Origin: Propioniciclava flava
Lineage (GTDB): Bacteria > Actinomycetota > Actinomycetes > Propionibacteriales > Propionibacteriaceae
DNA length: 64,000 nucleotides
Reading direction: 5' to 3'
Assembly (NCBI RefSeq): GCF_004126535.1
Contig: NZ_PPCV01000010.1
Coordinates: 1 to 64,000, forward strand
Position 1 is the stretch's first letter, and each line of letters starts with the position of its first letter. This document shows, piece by piece, positions 54,480 to 62,612 of the stretch. The notes under the pieces are model-generated. The model saw only the letters and a program-made list of their open reading frames with translations. It searched no databases and was not told the origin of the DNA. The position numbers were made by a program, and so were the translations under genes.

Positions 54480-55436
54480 CTAGGACGCCCCCAGCACCTC
54501 GCTCTCCAACCGGGCGTAGGAGGCCTCCATGCCGTCGGTCATGCCCGTGGCCAAGATCATGTCGCGCGTGGCGGCGTCCGGGTAGGTGACGACCAGCGAC
54601 AGCAGCGTCCCACCCTGGCTGGGGGTGAGGGTCAACTCGTTGCGCGTCTGCGGGCCGTCCGTCCCGATCATCTGCTCGGTGGTGACTTCCCGGTGCGGGG
54701 ACGCGGACTCGATCAGCGTCCCGGTGAACCCGAAGCGCTGCGAGCCGTCGTCGCTTTCCCACTCCTGGATGTAGGTGTCGCCCACCTTCTCCGCGACGAC
54801 GCACACCGGCATCGTCCAGCCGTCGGGGCCCAGCAGCCAGCGCTTCATGAGATCGGGATCGTGATGGGCGCGCCACACCTGGGCGACGGAACCATGGATG
54901 ACGCGAGTGATGCGGACCTGGGTGTCGCTCAGGATCTGCTTCTCGGTGCCCGCGCCGGCGGCGAACGAGGCCAGGACGGCGTCGATTTGGCTCATCGACT
55001 CCTGCAGGCCTCCCTCCATGCCCATCGCCACCACCTGTTCTAGCTGCTCTGCGCTGGCGAACGTCGACGTGACGGTGAGCCGAGACCCGGTGGGGGTTTC
55101 GTCGAAAGCGAACTCGGCGCGCATGACCGGCATGGACTCGACCGGGTTGCCCTCCAGGTCAGCGAAACCGTCGGTGACGACGAACTGGCGCGGCGCGTCC
55201 ACGCTCTCCCACACCCAATACCCACCGTGCTGGTCGCCCTCGGGGCCGGTCATGGCGTAGTGGCTCCGCCCTCCGGCGAAGGCGTCGTGGCGGGTGAAGG
55301 TCGGCGGTCCCCAGAACTTCTCGATCTGCCGAGCATCCACGTAGGCGTCCCACAAGCGCTGCCGCGAGACGGCAAAGTCCGCAACGACGGTCAGCGTGAG
55401 CGCCTCGGCGTCACGGGTGAGGGAAGTGACAGGCAT
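54480..55436 (-). CDS. Tandem SRPBCC (AHSA1-like) protein
   Basis: 318 residues with two copies of the START-like AHSA1 domain: residues about 10-150 (VVADFAVSRQRLWDAYVDARQIEKFWGPPTFTRHDA) and about 165-315 (VRITRVIHGSVAQVWRAHHDPDLMKRWLLGPDGW). Each forms a hydrophobic cavity. Ligand unknown. AAAGGA ribosome binding site. Followed upstream on the same strand by a VOC-family gene, a common pairing in actinobacteria. Confidence 0.9.
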   Translation of the reverse strand: MPVTSLTRDAEALTLTVVADFAVSRQRLWDAYVDARQIEKFWGPPTFTRHDAFAGGRSHYAMTGPEGDQHGGYWVWESVDAPRQFVVTDGFADLEGNPVESMPVMRAEFAFDETPTGSRLTVTSTFASAEQLEQVVAMGMEGGLQESMSQIDAVLASFAAGAGTEKQILSDTQVRITRVIHGSVAQVWRAHHDPDLMKRWLLGPDGWTMPVCVVAEKVGDTYIQEWESDDGSQRFGFTGTLIESASPHREVTTEQMIGTDGPQTRNELTLTPSQGGTLLSLVVTYPDAATRDMILATGMTDGMEASYARLESEVLGAS

Positions 55437-55510
55437 GGCGGTTCCTTTCGGTCATCCAACGCGGCGGTGCCGCTCAGGTGGCGGGGTGATGGCTGGGGAG
55501 CAACACTGGT

Positions 55511-55951
55511 TCACAGCAGCGAGGGCGCCCACCCCTCGGGGGCGGTGAGGTTCACCATCCATTCGATCCCAAACGCGTCCTTCACGTCCCCGTAGAACGA
55601 ACCCCAGCCCTGCATGGCCAGCGGCACGCCAACGCTGCCCCCGACAGCCAGCGCCGCAAACCAGCCGACGACCGTGTCGGCGTCCTCAGCACCCTCGGCC
55701 ATAAAGGCGAGGTAGACCCGCGTCCCGCCCCAGGTGTCCTCAGCGCCAGGCTGGGCGTCGGACGCCATGAGCGTGAAGCTGTCGCTGACCAGGCGCGCGT
55801 GCATGATGCCGTCGGCGGGCATATCGGGTACGCCCGTGTCACCGAAGGTGAGGTAGTTCACCTCGCCGCCGAAGATGCTGCGGTAGTGCTCGAACGCGGC
55901 ACGAGTGCCACCGGAGAGGAAGTTCAGGTAGGGAACGAGACTGATGGACAT
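55511..55951 (-). CDS. VOC-family protein (PhnB/glyoxalase-like)
   Basis: 146 residues. Start SLVPYLNFLSGGTRAAFEHYRSIFGGEV and end GSFYGDVKDAFGIEWMVNLT are typical of the PhnB-like group, which has a betaalphabeta-betabetabeta fold. A His-Ala-Arg and a terminal segment near EW may bind metal, but a full ligand set is not visible. Function unknown. Confidence 0.9.
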   Translation of the reverse strand: MSISLVPYLNFLSGGTRAAFEHYRSIFGGEVNYLTFGDTGVPDMPADGIMHARLVSDSFTLMASDAQPGAEDTWGGTRVYLAFMAEGAEDADTVVGWFAALAVGGSVGVPLAMQGWGSFYGDVKDAFGIEWMVNLTAPEGWAPSLL

Positions 55952-56083
55952 GATTCCTCCGCTGAGGTGATGGGGACGCGTGGGCCGCGTCGCCGGTCAC
56001 TCCAGGAGTTCCCACCGACACCTCACCAGGGCCCACGGTGCCGCAGGAACGCGACCACTGTCGGACGCGGACGCCGGGATCGC

Positions 56084-56089
56084 TAGCCT
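56084..56089 (+). promoter_or_regulatory. Candidate -10 box of leaderless SIP gene
   Basis: TAGCCT, 6 bases before GTG 56096. Confidence 0.5.
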
Positions 56090-56095
56090 GGTCCG

Positions 56096-56878
56096 GTGAC
56101 CAGACGAGGCTCCGAATACACGGCGACGGTCCTGTCGCGCACCCTGATCGATCCGCAGCTGGCACGCCTGGAGCTAGGCGGGGAGGGCCTAGCAGAGTTC
56201 GCGTCCACGAACATCCCCGACGAATGGGTCGGCTTGGTGGTCCCAGGCCAGTTCCAGTCGCGCTACTACACGGTGCGTTCGTGGGACGGCGTCCGCCTGG
56301 TGCTGGACGTGGTGTTGCACGCCAGCGGCCTGGTCACGCAGTGGGCTGCCGGGGATTGCGTCGGGGACAAGGTCACCCTGCAGCAGCCACAAGGCTCCTT
56401 CTCCGCGCCTGCGGACGCCGCCTGGGTCTGGCTCGTGGGCGACCTGACCGCGCTGCCCGCCATGGCCCGCATCGCCGCAACACTCGACCCGCAGATCGAC
56501 CTGCGGGTGTGGGCCGAGGCCCCCGCCCCGATTCCGGGTTACTTCCCCGACGCGCTCACCGATACCGGACGGCTGACCTGGCTGGCGTCCGAGCCCGGCG
56601 GCAGCCGCCTCGCATCCGTGGTGGACGCGTTCGACTGGCCCCCCGGCGCGGGCCACTTCTGGATGGCTGGCGAGTCCGCCCAGATGCGCGCCATCCGTCG
56701 TCACCTCATGCGCGACCTCGCCGACGCGTCCTTCACCCACGACGTCATGGGGTATTGGCGCGACGCCGCCCGCGCCCCTCGCCGCGCCGCGGACCCGGGC
56801 CCGATCTATCGGGCAGGCAAAGCCGCGGGCAAGAGCGACGCCGAAATCTGGGCCGACTACGACGCCCAGCGCAGTTGA
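56096..56878 (+). CDS. Siderophore-interacting protein (FAD-dependent ferric reductase)
   Basis: 260 residues, GTG start. FAD-binding domain with SRYYTVRSWDG (R-x-Y-S/T) and HASGLVTQWAAGDCVGDKV, then the C-terminal SIP domain with WLVGDLTALPAMARI, FWMAGESAQMRAIRRHL and GYWRDAARAPRR. Family members (ViuB/YqjH) reduce ferric siderophores to free iron using NADPH. With the possible iron importer 4-8 kb away, this hints at iron handling in the neighbourhood, without an operon link. Confidence 0.93.
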   Translation: MTRRGSEYTATVLSRTLIDPQLARLELGGEGLAEFASTNIPDEWVGLVVPGQFQSRYYTVRSWDGVRLVLDVVLHASGLVTQWAAGDCVGDKVTLQQPQGSFSAPADAAWVWLVGDLTALPAMARIAATLDPQIDLRVWAEAPAPIPGYFPDALTDTGRLTWLASEPGGSRLASVVDAFDWPPGAGHFWMAGESAQMRAIRRHLMRDLADASFTHDVMGYWRDAARAPRRAADPGPIYRAGKAAGKSDAEIWADYDAQRS

Positions 56879-56940
56879 GCGCGCCTTCTGGCCGATGGCC
56901 TCTGTCCCAGCCAGCGGTCCGTTGTTGAGGAGGTGGAGCC

Positions 56941-59577
56941 TCAGCGAGTGACCTGCACGACGCCGTGAGCGCCACGTTCGGCGTCCACCATGATGTGGGA
57001 GACCACCGAATAGTGGCCCTCCTCGGGGAAGCTCAGCTCCACAAAACCGCCCTGGGCGGGCTGCAGCGGGAGCACTTGGGCACCGCCGTCAGAGCCTCCG
57101 AGAGCGGCCTTGCCGTGACGGAGCGTGTAGGTCCCTTCGGTCCACACGGTGTCGAATTGGCCGCCCACGATATGGAAGGCGCTCGCCCGGTTGGGGCCAG
57201 CGTCCAGAACCCAGAACCGGACACGCTCCCCCACCTTCGCGGCGAAGGGGGTGAGGTCGTACTGGTTGGCGATGCCGTTGAACACCACCCGGTCGGGACG
57301 CTCGGCGACGATCTTGTCCGAGTCCACTTCGCGGGCTTGCTGAGGGTCGGTCGCCGCGTTGGCCAGGTACACCTCACTTTGCACCAGCACATAGCTGCGA
57401 TCGACCGGCTCCAGCCCGTCCGGCTCGATGACGACCGCCCCCGTCATGCCTGCGGCGATGTGCGTACTCATCGGCATGGTCGAGCAGTGGTACATCCAGA
57501 TACCTGCCCGCTGCGCGGTGAACCGGTAGGAGAGGGTCTCGCCGGGCGCGATGGTGCGCATGGGCCGATCGGGTGCCAGGGCGCCCGCATGGAAATCGAT
57601 CGAGTGGCCCATCGTGCCGTCGTTGACCAAGGTGATGTCGAAGACGTCGCCGACGCGTCCGTGCAAGGTCGGCCCCACTCCCGAGCCGTTGAAGGTCCAG
57701 CGCGTCTGCCACAACCCGGGGGCCACCTCGAGAGGGACCTCGGTGACGCGCAACGTGAGGGTGTGGACCCGCTCATCGGTCAGCGGCGCCAGCACCGGAT
57801 CGATGGGGGCGCCCACGGCTCCCGCCGGGTTCGGGGGGATCGGCTGCCCGTCCCCGCCGGAATGCCCGCCGGTGGTGTGCTCGGAAGCCACGGGAGGGTT
57901 GCCGCCCTCCACGACCACCTGAAGCGTCATGCCCATCTGACGATGCCCCGGCACCGAGCAATACCCCTCCACGGAGGCGCCCATCACCCCGGCGTCCAGT
58001 TCGGCGCTTTGCCCGGGCGGGATCCGCGCGGTGCGGGTGTCACCGATGACGAGGTCGTGGGCGGTCGTCGGATCCTCGTTGTGCACGACGACGACGAGCC
58101 GGTCCCCGGGCGGGACGACGACCCGGTTGGGGGTGAACGTCATCCCGCGGGCGGTCACCTCGACGCGGGTCGTGTTGCCGGTGGGTGCCACGGCGACGCT
58201 GGACGCGGGGGTCGACGGCGCGACACCGGCGGACGCGGGATCGACGGCCACCCCGACGGTCACCGCGAGCACGAGCACGGCGACGCCCGCGACGGCCTGG
58301 TTCATGGACCATGGTGTGCGCTCGGGTACCTCTGGGGGTTCTTCGTGTGCCAGGAGCGCGCGCCGCATGCGTGCGGACGCCTTCGCGCCGCCCAGGAGCA
58401 GCGGAATGAACGACGCCAGTGCCACCAAGACGACCAGCGACGTGGTGACTTTCACCCAGGACGCGACGGGCATCAAGAAGAGCAGAAGCCCGGCGTTGAT
58501 CACGATCAGCCGGACGCCCGCGAACCGGTCGAACCAGGCGGCGCCCGCTCGGACGACCGACGGCCCTCCCCCCATCACGGACGGGATGAGGTAGGACAGC
58601 GCGCCCGACAGTAGTTGGGCTGCGAACCCGACGGCGAAGACTCCCGCAACCGTGGGGATCGTGTCGGCCAGGTCCGCCCAGGTGGGTGTGGTGGCGAGGA
58701 GCCATCCCGTCCACACCAGGCCGACGGCCGCCCAGATCAGGGCCGCGAGGACCGAGGCGGGGGCGAACTCGCGTAACCCGTGGGCGCGCAGCGGACGCAC
58801 CAGGGCTCGCCCCCACCAGACCAGTCCGGCCGTGTAGCCGACCAGCCCGGCCAAGGCCAGCGGCGTCCATCCCAGCAGCGCCCCGGCAACCAGGACGGTG
58901 AGGCCACCTAGTTGGATCGGCAGCGCTTGTCGCGCGAGCATTTCGGCGCGGTCGTCCATGCGGGTGCGCAGCATGGTGGGCCAGAACGTGACGAGTGTTC
59001 CGGTGACGGTGAGGCCGACCCAGCCAAGCAGGTTGGCGCCCATGTGGGCGATGAGGAGGCGTCCCTTCCACTCCTCCGGCAGTCCGAACGCGAGCGCGGC
59101 CCCGAACCCCGCCCCCACGGGCAGGCAGAGGGCCGCAGCCACGTACGTCCGGGTCACGATGCGGAACCGGCTGGGCAGCGCCGCACGCAGCACAGCGACC
59201 AGGTGCACGGCATGCCACACCACGGCTCCAGCCACGGCGGTGGCCCCCACGACCACGAGCGGCCAGGCCGTCAGCGGAACCCCGAGGAACACCAGCACCG
59301 ACCCGACGGCCAGCAAAGCGACCCGCGCGTCTTGACGTCGGCGGCCTGCGTCGTCGGGGACGGTGTGCAGCAGCGTGTGCGCGAAGTGCTCGCTCCACAC
59401 GAGCGCCGAATGGGTCAGCGCCCCCAACAGCACGAGGTGGATCATCAGCCAGGTGGCGCTCGGAACCCAGCGGTGCACGAGGGAGACCGCGACGGCGGCC
59501 AGGAGCCAGCCGACGGCGATCTGGTCGCGGAGGCGACGCGAGCGCGGGCGCGATGGCGTGCCGGATGCTGCCCTCAT
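56941..59577 (-). CDS. nirK: Membrane-anchored copper nitrite reductase with extra cupredoxin domain
   Basis: 878 residues from ATG 59577. Residues about 15-440 form some ten or more membrane helices with conserved His (THSALVWSEHFAHTLLH, HMGANLLGWVGLTVTGTLVTFWP). Residues about 470-560 are a cupredoxin with type 1 copper ligands (AHDLVI, GYCSVPGHRQMGM). Residues about 590-878 are a two-domain NirK: HSIDFHAG (catalytic Asp and His), WMYHCSTMPMSTHIAAGMTG (type 1 Cys/His/Met and type 2 His) and SHIMVDAE (type 2 His). Reduces nitrite to nitric oxide outside the membrane. The longer open frame upstream is shadow of the next gene. Overlaps the NnrS-like gene by four bases. Confidence 0.88.
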   Translation of the reverse strand: MRAASGTPSRPRSRRLRDQIAVGWLLAAVAVSLVHRWVPSATWLMIHLVLLGALTHSALVWSEHFAHTLLHTVPDDAGRRRQDARVALLAVGSVLVFLGVPLTAWPLVVVGATAVAGAVVWHAVHLVAVLRAALPSRFRIVTRTYVAAALCLPVGAGFGAALAFGLPEEWKGRLLIAHMGANLLGWVGLTVTGTLVTFWPTMLRTRMDDRAEMLARQALPIQLGGLTVLVAGALLGWTPLALAGLVGYTAGLVWWGRALVRPLRAHGLREFAPASVLAALIWAAVGLVWTGWLLATTPTWADLADTIPTVAGVFAVGFAAQLLSGALSYLIPSVMGGGPSVVRAGAAWFDRFAGVRLIVINAGLLLFLMPVASWVKVTTSLVVLVALASFIPLLLGGAKASARMRRALLAHEEPPEVPERTPWSMNQAVAGVAVLVLAVTVGVAVDPASAGVAPSTPASSVAVAPTGNTTRVEVTARGMTFTPNRVVVPPGDRLVVVVHNEDPTTAHDLVIGDTRTARIPPGQSAELDAGVMGASVEGYCSVPGHRQMGMTLQVVVEGGNPPVASEHTTGGHSGGDGQPIPPNPAGAVGAPIDPVLAPLTDERVHTLTLRVTEVPLEVAPGLWQTRWTFNGSGVGPTLHGRVGDVFDITLVNDGTMGHSIDFHAGALAPDRPMRTIAPGETLSYRFTAQRAGIWMYHCSTMPMSTHIAAGMTGAVVIEPDGLEPVDRSYVLVQSEVYLANAATDPQQAREVDSDKIVAERPDRVVFNGIANQYDLTPFAAKVGERVRFWVLDAGPNRASAFHIVGGQFDTVWTEGTYTLRHGKAALGGSDGGAQVLPLQPAQGGFVELSFPEEGHYSVVSHIMVDAERGAHGVVQVTR

Positions 59578-60686
59578 GCCCGGACCGCGCTGAGGAACGC
59601 CGTCACGACGAAGGTAAGCAAAGACAGCACGGTGATCACTGATCCGATCTGCCAGGCAAGTCCCCGGCCCAGGGCGTCCCCGAGGACGCGCACCAACAGT
59701 CCCATATGCAGCAGGGCTAGTGGCAGCCACATCGCGGGGCGGTAAGGAAGTGGCCGTCCGAGGACGGCAGGAAAGATGAGGGGGGCGTGCGCCATGATCA
59801 TGGAGACGCCGAATCCGAGGAACACGGCGTGGATCGCCACGTCGTAGACGGCATCGTTGAGGGGAACGCCGCCGATGAGCCAGACAAGACCTGCGACGCC
59901 AAGCCAGCCGTACCCCGCGAGCAGGGCGGCGCCGTTGTATCGGCGCAGGCCGTGGGTGCGCACCATGCGGCGGGCCACGTCGTCGCGCATCAGCCACGCT
60001 GCGGTGGCCAGCACCGCCAGACCGAAGATGCGGCTTCCCACCGCGGGCCACAGCAGCGTCGCGGCTGCGCCTCCCACGAGCGCGGACGCTAATCCGACCA
60101 GCCGGGGCACGGCCCGGGAGCCGAGGGAAAGCTGGGCCAATTCGGCGCGTTCGGCTGCAATGGTCACGACGAGGAACGCCTCCAGCAGCGTCAAGATGGA
60201 GAAGACATCGACGCTCAGCCACAGGAACGCCGCCACCAGGGCAGGCACGGTGGAGAGCACCTGAACGGCGACGAGCGGGAGTGGGGCGCGTCGCCACAAC
60301 GCGAGGTAGACCAGCGCGAAGGCGAGGCAGCCCTCGATCAGGAGGAGTTGTCCCAGCAGGTGCGCTCCGGCGGCGAGGGCGATCCCTCCGCAACCGAGCA
60401 GCGCGGGGGCGAGGTAGGCCCAGCTTTGACGCAGCGCCTGGGCACGCTCCAAGGAGATGAGGGTGCCCATGAAACCGAGCGTCATCACCATGCCGTGCAC
60501 CTGGGGCAGGTGTACCGCGGGGACGGGGGCCCAGACGCCGACCGCTACGAGGGCGGCGTCCAGACCCGCCAGGAGGCAAACCCCTCCCAGGGCAAGCAAC
60601 GCGACGCGAGGCAGCGGTGTGGTCACGGCGCGTGGTGTGGACTGCGGTGGAGCGGGGACTAGACGCGCGTGAAGGTGAGCGTCCAC
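59574..60686 (-). CDS. NnrS-like multi-pass membrane protein of the nirK operon
   Basis: Up to 370 residues, about ten membrane helices. Conserved His sit in VHGMVMTLGFMGT and AIHAVFLGFGVSMIMAHAPLIFP, a pattern like NnrS haem-copper membrane proteins that protect against nitric oxide stress, though overall similarity is only inferred. The GTG at 60686 overlaps DUF2249 by 28 bases; a GTG at 60626 is an alternative start, and neither has a clear ribosome binding site. Four-base overlap with nirK couples their translation. Confidence 0.72.
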   Translation of the reverse strand: MDAHLHARLVPAPPQSTPRAVTTPLPRVALLALGGVCLLAGLDAALVAVGVWAPVPAVHLPQVHGMVMTLGFMGTLISLERAQALRQSWAYLAPALLGCGGIALAAGAHLLGQLLLIEGCLAFALVYLALWRRAPLPLVAVQVLSTVPALVAAFLWLSVDVFSILTLLEAFLVVTIAAERAELAQLSLGSRAVPRLVGLASALVGGAAATLLWPAVGSRIFGLAVLATAAWLMRDDVARRMVRTHGLRRYNGAALLAGYGWLGVAGLVWLIGGVPLNDAVYDVAIHAVFLGFGVSMIMAHAPLIFPAVLGRPLPYRPAMWLPLALLHMGLLVRVLGDALGRGLAWQIGSVITVLSLLTFVVTAFLSAVRA

Positions 60687-60940
60687 GCCTCGGGTCCGCG
60701 TTCGCGGTAGCCGATTTCGATGGCGTCGCCGTAGGCCTCGCGGATCTGGGCCAGCAGCGGCAGCGGGTCGTGGGGGGCGATCAGGGCCATGGCGCGTCCG
60801 GGCGTCAGGGAGGCGAGGGAACCCAGGATGGCGGCGTGACGGATCGCGTGGGGGATCGTCCGGGCGTCCAGGACGGGAAGGTCCTCATCGTGGTGTCCGC
60901 AACCGCAGGTGGGGCGTTCGACGAGGGGCAGGTCGCTCAT
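60659..60940 (-). CDS. DUF2249 domain protein
   Basis: 93 residues. LPVLDARTIPHAIRHAAILGSLASLTPGRAMALIAPHDPLPLLAQI is the DUF2249 fold. A metal-binding-like CGCGHHDED precedes it. DUF2249 proteins commonly accompany nitrite and nitric oxide enzymes and may have a thiol or metal role; function unproven. First gene of the DUF2249/NnrS-like/nirK operon, with AGAGATG before its ATG. Confidence 0.88.
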   Translation of the reverse strand: MSDLPLVERPTCGCGHHDEDLPVLDARTIPHAIRHAAILGSLASLTPGRAMALIAPHDPLPLLAQIREAYGDAIEIGYRERGPEAWTLTFTRV

Positions 60941-60970
60941 GGGTCATCTCTTTTCTCGATAGGCGAGTGT

Positions 60971-61003
60971 GGTCGGCCCCGGTGAGTCCAGGCGGGGCCG
61001 ACC
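60971..61003 (-). other. Hairpin in the leader of the nirK operon
   Basis: 11-bp perfect stem GGTCGGCCCCG / CGGGGCCGACC with an 11-base loop, 30 bases upstream of the DUF2249 start and in its likely 5' untranslated region. Could be structural RNA or an operator-like element. Confidence 0.6.
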
Positions 61004-61017
61004 CGCCCCACCATTGT

Positions 61018-61033
61018 TACATAGCCATATGTA
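61018..61033. promoter_or_regulatory. Inverted-repeat operator in nirK/regulator divergent region
   Basis: TACATA-GCCA-TATGTA is a perfect 6-4-6 inverted repeat in an AT-rich patch unlike the flanking GC-rich DNA, 24 bases before the regulator start. It probably overlaps a promoter, and is the likely site of the divergent winged-helix protein. Confidence 0.6.
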
Positions 61034-61056
61034 TTTAATCTACTAGAGTGGGTCCC

Positions 61057-61689
61057 ATGACGCCCCCCCGCCTCGGCCCGGCGCGCACCCACGCCTCACC
61101 GCTCCCCCCTGCCCGCGCCCGGGTGGCTGCGGCGGTGGCTGACCTTGGCCCTGGCGTCCCGCTCAGCGGGCTGGTCGACCGCCTTGGCGGGCATCCGAAC
61201 GCGACGCGCGCCCACCTGGAGGCGCTGCAGGTGGCGGGTTTCGCCACGGCGACCCCCTTACCGAGCGAAGGTCGCGGACGCCCCGCCCTGGGCTACACGC
61301 TCACCGCGTCCGGCCAGGCGGCGCTGCGCGGGGATCCCACGGTGACCGCCTACGCCGAACTGGTGGGCGCTCTGGCTGCTCACCTGGACCACGAGCCGGA
61401 CGCCGCCGCCCAGGCGCGCGCGATCGGCCAGACGTGGGGGCACGCCAAGACCCGTCACGCCACCCCTGATGACGCCATACGTCTGCTGAGCGATCTCGGA
61501 TTCTCCCCCGCCGTCGAGGGGCGCACCGTCTGGCTGGGCACCTGCCCGCTCCTGGACGCCGCCCAAGAGCACCCCGACGTGGTCTGCGCCGTTCACGCGG
61601 GCCTGGTGCAGGCGACCTCGGGGGACGCCGACGCCGAGCTAGCCCCGTTCGCCGTCCCAGGTGCTTGCAGGATCCGCTTCACGCACTGA
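61057..61689 (+). CDS. Winged-helix regulator with cysteine-containing sensor domain
   Basis: 210 residues from ATG 61057 (GTG 61048 possible). The N-terminal winged helix reads AAVADLGPGVPLSGLVDRLGGHPNATRAHLEALQVAGFATATPLPSEGRGRPALGYTLT. The C-terminal domain has LGTCPLLDAAQEHPDVVCAVHAGL: Cys 163, Cys 177 and His 180, with Cys 204 near the end. This resembles the Fe-S-binding tails of SufR-like and ArsR/DeoR-type regulators. Divergent from the nirK operon, so a nitric oxide, iron-sulfur or redox sensor controlling it is a fair inference. Confidence 0.82.
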   Translation: MTPPRLGPARTHASPLPPARARVAAAVADLGPGVPLSGLVDRLGGHPNATRAHLEALQVAGFATATPLPSEGRGRPALGYTLTASGQAALRGDPTVTAYAELVGALAAHLDHEPDAAAQARAIGQTWGHAKTRHATPDDAIRLLSDLGFSPAVEGRTVWLGTCPLLDAAQEHPDVVCAVHAGLVQATSGDADAELAPFAVPGACRIRFTH

Positions 61690-62607
61690 CCCCGGCTCGT
61701 CGCCGGTGGCTCTCACGGGCCACGCCACCAGCGCAACCGCCGACAGCAGCAGCCCCGCACCGAGGACGCCGGCCGCCCCGAGCCGCTCCCCCAACACGAG
61801 CGCCGCGAGGATCGCGCCGGTGACCGGCTCCAGCAAGGCGACCAGGACACCCGTGGTCGAGCTTTGGGAGCCCAGCCCCACGAAGAAGGCTGCATAGGCC
61901 AGCGCGGAGGGGATCAACCCGAGCAGCAGCACCCAGGTGACGGCCTCGGGGGCGGGGGCGAAGACGACCGGGCCGCCCAAGAGCCCGGCCACCGCCAGCA
62001 CGGCACTCCCGCCGAGCAGGAACGACCCGGCGGTGCCAGTGATGGTGTCAAAGTCGGGCTCAGGCCGCGCCCCCAGCAAGCTGATGAGGGCGAAGGCGGC
62101 ACCCGCGATGACGGCCAAACCACAGCCCAGCAGTGCGTCAGCGGGAGCGATCCCGGCGGGCGGCGTCCCCATGAACAGCACGAGCCCCACCGCCGTGCAG
62201 CCCAGGGCGGCCAGCAGCCTGGGACGCAGCCGCTGGCGCCCGGTAGCCAGGTCGGCACCGAGCACGAACACCGGGGAGGAGCCGATCGCGACCAGCGTGG
62301 CGACCGAGACCCCCACCGTCCCTACGGCGCTGAAGAACGCCCACTGGTAGACCGCGGACGCCGCCCCCACGGCGATCAGGCGGGTCCACCCCGGTCGCGT
62401 CTGGGGTGGGCGGAATCGGCGCAGCACGCACGCGAGCACGCCCAGCAGGACACCACCCACGAGGATCCGGTAGCCCGCCACCGACAGGAACGGCAGCCCG
62501 GTGGCGGCGACGAGCAGCGTCCCGAGCGTCCCGGAGGTGCCCCAGGCCACCCCGGCGACGATCAGGGCGATCATGCCCCCAGCGGGGGTGCGCCGCGCGT
62601 CCAGCAT
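61639..62607 (-). CDS. EamA/DMT-family transporter
   Basis: 322 residues, ten membrane helices in two EamA repeats (GVAWGTSGTLGTLLVAATGLPFLSVAGYRILVGG, and VGLGSQSSTTGVLVALLEPVTGAILAALVLGERLGAAGVLGAGLLL). The family exports amino acids or metabolites; substrate unknown. Its last 51 bases overlap the end of the convergent regulator gene. ATG 62607 lies 5 bases after purB's stop on the same strand. Confidence 0.9.
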   Translation of the reverse strand: MLDARRTPAGGMIALIVAGVAWGTSGTLGTLLVAATGLPFLSVAGYRILVGGVLLGVLACVLRRFRPPQTRPGWTRLIAVGAASAVYQWAFFSAVGTVGVSVATLVAIGSSPVFVLGADLATGRQRLRPRLLAALGCTAVGLVLFMGTPPAGIAPADALLGCGLAVIAGAAFALISLLGARPEPDFDTITGTAGSFLLGGSAVLAVAGLLGGPVVFAPAPEAVTWVLLLGLIPSALAYAAFFVGLGSQSSTTGVLVALLEPVTGAILAALVLGERLGAAGVLGAGLLLSAVALVAWPVRATGDEPGSVREADPASTWDGERG

Positions 62608-62612
62608 CGCGC

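Noticed and set aside
56965-58614. 549-codon plus-strand frame opposite nirK
   Set aside because: Antisense shadow of the nirK copper domains; His/Arg/Gly-rich without motifs.
59578-60579. N-terminal extension of the nirK reading frame to 1212 residues
   Set aside because: The extra part is Arg/Pro-rich and lies out of frame over the NnrS-like gene; the ATG at 59577 overlapping that gene's stop is the natural start.
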